Notes under the pieces: model-generated
Seen by the model: only the letters and a program-made list of their open reading frames with translations
The model's database searches: none
Told to the model about the DNA's origin: nothing
Translations under genes and position numbers: made by a program
Shown: positions 62,144 through 64,000 of the stretch, one piece after another
How positions within the stretch are numbered: the stretch's first letter is position 1
Layout: each line of letters begins with the position of its first letter
Source: Paraburkholderia sp. SOS3
GTDB lineage: Bacteria > Pseudomonadota > Gammaproteobacteria > Burkholderiales > Burkholderiaceae
DNA: 64,000 nt
NCBI RefSeq assembly: GCF_001922345.1
Contig: NZ_CP018811.1
Location: 1,426,001 to 1,490,000, forward strand
Reading direction: 5' to 3'

Positions 62144-62500
62144 TCAGTGTCCGGCTTGGCGCATCGTCAGCAGGTTTTGCACCGACGTGACGCCTGCCAC
62201 CTTGCCTGCGGCTTCGCCGGCGGGCTGCACCATATCGTCGCTGGGGACCGTGCCGTCGAGCGTGACCTTGCCGCTGCGCGCGACGATCCGGATATCGGCC
62301 GCGGGAATCTTCGCACGCGTGATTGCGACGCGCACATTGTGTTCGAGGCGGTGGTTGGCTTTGCGGATGCTTGCGCGGGTCGGCTGCGCATCGGTTTGCG
62401 CGCTTTGTGCGAGCGCCGCCGCGCTGATGACGGACGCCGCAATCGCCACGCTGGCGACGAGCGTACGGGATGCGAACAGCTTCTTGACCGGGAATTTCAC
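62144..62500 (-). CDS. BON-domain periplasmic protein
   Basis: 118 aa from GTG 62500, with GAGGAG six bases upstream. The signal peptide covers about 1-32 (SRTLVASVAIAASVISAAAL, then AQS). One BON domain follows (about 45-115: LEHNVRVAITRAKIPAADIR, then VTLDGTVPSDDMVQPAGEAA and VTSVQNLL), the OsmY-like fold thought to bind lipid. Such proteins are usually envelope-stress proteins. A longer in-frame start at 62578 is also a GTG but would bury the signal peptide. Confidence 0.85.
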   Translation of the reverse strand: MKFPVKKLFASRTLVASVAIAASVISAAALAQSAQTDAQPTRASIRKANHRLEHNVRVAITRAKIPAADIRIVARSGKVTLDGTVPSDDMVQPAGEAAGKVAGVTSVQNLLTMRQAGH

Positions 62501-62677
62501 AATCTGCTCCTCTTGAATGATTGGCGCGGCGGGAAGATCCCGTGCGAGCGCAGCTGCCCGCACGATTTTGCGCGCCACGCATTCTGTCCGTCGAAAATAG
62601 ATGGGACTTTCTTCCGCGCACTGAAGTTCTCTAAATGCACGGAATAGGGATCGATGAGAGGCGGGAAAAAGCGGGCG

Positions 62678-62703
62678 AAAAAAAAGGCCGGCATACGCCG
62701 GCC
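62678..62703 (-). terminator. Rho-independent terminator of the zinc-ribbon gene
   Basis: On the minus strand GGCCGGC (62703-62697), loop GTAT, GCCGGCC (62692-62686), then eight T residues (62685-62678). This is the clearest intrinsic terminator in the window. Confidence 0.85.
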
Positions 62704-62761
62704 AAATAGCTCTAGCCTATCCGAGGGCCTGGCGGCCAGAGCCTGAGGGCCTGTCTCTTGC

Positions 62762-62842
62762 GTCGACGTTGCTCAGTCGACGTCGCTCGGTCGACGTCGC
62801 TCAGTGAAGTCGCTCAGTGAAGTCGCTCAGTGAAGTCGCTCA
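62762..62842. repeat. 14/13-bp tandem repeat just after the zinc-ribbon stop codon
   Basis: Six units on the plus strand: GTCGACGTTGCTCA, GTCGACGTCGCTCG, GTCGACGTCGCTCA (14 bases each), then GTGAAGTCGCTCA three times (13 bases each). Partial copies continue to 62861, where the same motif (GCTCAGTCGAAGTCG) includes the gene's own stop codon. Confidence 0.85.
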
Positions 62843-62861
62843 GTGAAGTTGAATTGAAAGC

Positions 62862-63197
62862 TCAGTCGAAGTCGAACATGTCGAATAGCGAGCGTTTCTT
62901 CCGGTATCCGCTGTGTCCGTATCGGTTGTCGTGTCGATACTCGTCGCGATGCCGGTCGTCGTAGCGGCGCTCGTTGTCGTAGTGCGGGCGCGCGCGGTGG
63001 TGGTCCCGGTCGGGGTGCTGCCGATCGTCGGTGCGTACCGGCGTCGCGTCGCCAGCCTGGGCGCCGACTTGCGCAACGAGTTTGTCGAGTTCGCCTCGAT
63101 CGAGCCATACGCCCCGGCAGTTCGGGCAGTAGTCGATTTCGATCGACTGGCGTTCGGTCATCAGCAAATCCGGCGTCTTGCAAACTGGGCATTTCAT
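62862..63197 (-). CDS. Zinc-ribbon (zf-TFIIB type) protein with His/Asp/Arg-rich tail
   Basis: 111 aa. The N-terminal zinc ribbon reads MKCPVCKTPDLLMTERQSIE followed by IDYCPNCRGVWLDRGEL; four Cys in two CxxC pairs, as in the zf-TFIIB family. The next 55 residues are rich in His, Asp, Arg and Tyr (RDHHRARPHYDNERRYDDRH). The end is KKRSLFDMFDFD. AAAGGAG seven bases before the ATG is a strong start signal. Function unknown in this family; nucleic-acid or protein contact is presumed. Confidence 0.85.
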   Translation of the reverse strand: MKCPVCKTPDLLMTERQSIEIDYCPNCRGVWLDRGELDKLVAQVGAQAGDATPVRTDDRQHPDRDHHRARPHYDNERRYDDRHRDEYRHDNRYGHSGYRKKRSLFDMFDFD

Positions 63198-63310
63198 GAT
63201 GTGCTCCTTTGCGTTTCGTTCGCGCTGCCTGGCGTCTGCTTTGCGTCCGCTTCGTGCAGCGCTGGCGATGGGTTCAATCTACCGCGCTGCACGTCGAGAA
63301 AAAATCTGGC

Positions 63311-64000
63311 TTAACCGAGGTTTGACTTCGTAATTTCCTCACCTCGGCTGGCGGTTTCCCCGGCGCGGGCCGCGCTGCGTGTTCTTGTGCGGCGCGCGAG
63401 GATGTTCAGTCCTTCGACGAACGCGGAGAAAGCCATCGCCGCGTAGATGTAGCCCTTCGGCACATGCGTGCCGAAACCTTCGGCGATCAGCGCCATGCCG
63501 ATGACGAGCAGGAACGCGAGCGCGAGCATGACGACGGTCGGGTTGCGTTCGATAAAGCGCGACAGCGGTCCGGCGGCGAACAGCATGGCGGTGACGGCGG
63601 CGATCACCGCGATAAACATGATCGGCACGTGTTCGGTCATGCCGACCGCGGTGATGATGCTGTCGACCGAAAACACGAGATCGAGCACCAGGATCTGGCT
63701 GATCGCTGCCCACGCGGTCAGCGTGCCGAGCGCGCTTGCGGCGCCGTCGTTCGCGCCGTCGTGCGCCACGTGCTGGTGCATTTCGCGGGTCGCTTTCCAG
63801 ACGAGAAACAGGCCGCCGGCGATCAGGATCACGTCGCGCCACGAAAAGCCGTGACCGAACAGTTCGAACGCGGGCTGTGTGAGACGCGCGATCCACGCGA
63901 CCGTTGCGAGCAAACCGAGCCGCATGACGAGCGCGAGCAGGATACCGATGCGCCGCGTGCGTTCGCGTTGCGCCGCGGGGAGCTTGTTGCTCAGAATCGA
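63311..64000 (-). CDS. TerC-family membrane protein, N-terminus beyond the window
   Basis: 230 residues are visible. The frame is open to the right edge ([20 protein letters not shown]), so the start lies outside. TerC signatures: the preceding DKLP-like loop, [38 protein letters not shown], the metal-type Asp segment [18 protein letters not shown], and [20 protein letters not shown]. These integral membrane proteins (YgdQ/YoaE/TerC group) are linked to metal export or tellurite resistance and possibly to metallating secreted enzymes. The tail is Arg/Thr-rich and cytoplasmic. Confidence 0.9.
   Translation of the reverse strand, partial: SILSNKLPAAQRERTRRIGILLALVMRLGLLATVAWIARLTQPAFELFGHGFSWRDVILIAGGLFLVWKATREMHQHVAHDGANDGAASALGTLTAWAAISQILVLDLVFSVDSIITAVGMTEHVPIMFIAVIAAVTAMLFAAGPLSRFIERNPTVVMLALAFLLVIGMALIAEGFGTHVPKGYIYAAMAFSAFVEGLNILARRTRTRSAARAGETASRGEEITKSNLG

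Larger units (their letters stand above)
62501..62861. other. 361-bp gap between zinc-ribbon and BON genes
   Basis: Contains, from right to left on the minus strand, the tandem repeat after the zinc-ribbon stop (62762-62842), that gene's terminator (62678-62703) and presumably the BON gene promoter. No further gene is seen. Confidence 0.5.

Noticed and set aside
62762..62842. Repeat array as a CRISPR
   Set aside because: Units are 13/14 bases and directly adjacent, with no spacers and no cas genes nearby.

Overview
The window is G+C-rich, densely coded chromosomal DNA with mostly short intergenic gaps. It looks like a Burkholderiales bacterium of the Paraburkholderia/Caballeronia/Trinickia/Burkholderia type. 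The grounds are a Wsp chemosensory operon, the xfp/aldA/glcG/glcB assortment, many LysR/GntR/GlxA-type regulators and ABC importers, and the codon bias. This assignment is inferred from gene content; no rRNA or tRNA gene is present to confirm it. I see no insertion sequence, prophage, integrase or CRISPR array.

Layout. 0-4.7 kb: the end of a Wsp surface-sensing operon (wspD tail, wspE, wspF, wspR) that makes cyclic di-GMP. 4.7-12.3 kb: a polyol/pentitol locus. It has a divergent ABC importer (ATPase on one side, binding protein and two permeases on the other), a SorC-type regulator, an L-xylulose-reductase-like SDR and a xylitol/sorbitol-type zinc dehydrogenase. A near-consensus promoter with a palindromic operator lies in the divergent gap. 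12.3-14 kb: a hypothetical protein, an AT-richer gap and a small membrane protein. 14-15.6 kb: an ECF42-type sigma factor with its DGPF (YciI-like) partner. 15.9-22.6 kb: a LysR/EamA-transporter pair, a large lipoprotein, a GlxA-type regulator, the relic of a cysteine synthase gene and a DHA2-type MFS exporter.

22.8-30 kb: a two-carbon metabolism stretch with phosphoketolase, an AldA-like aldehyde dehydrogenase, GlcG and malate synthase G. The malate synthase leader carries an unusual decameric repeat. 30-33.9 kb: AsnB and a secreted phosphodiesterase-like enzyme. 34-43.7 kb: a catabolic locus with an intradiol dioxygenase, a PuuE-like deacetylase, a GntR/FCD regulator, a complete BMP-type (nucleoside-like) ABC importer and an amidohydrolase. 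Together these look like an uncharacterised import-and-degrade pathway for an N-heterocycle or aromatic compound.

43.9-48.6 kb: one minus-strand operon of ECF sigma factor, anti-sigma-like membrane protein, Spy/CpxP-like periplasmic protein, DUF1800 and DUF1501, possibly led by a 34-codon ORF coupled through a TTGA overlap. A second DGPF protein is divergent from it. 49.4-56.2 kb: a TPR-glycosyltransferase-like protein, a cytochrome P450, an MFS transporter, a superinfection-immunity-like small membrane protein and an orphan TAXI binding protein. 56.3-64 kb: small hypothetical genes, an ArsP/DUF318-type permease with a histidine-rich tail, a secreted esterase with a duplicated C-terminal module, a GNAT acetyltransferase, an alpha/beta hydrolase, a BON-domain protein, a zinc-ribbon protein with tandem repeats after its stop codon, and a TerC-family protein cut by the window edge.

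Recurring themes are four-base start/stop overlaps (ATGA, GTGA, TTGA) inside operons and short in-frame minisatellites of 9, 12 or 13/14 bp in several genes.
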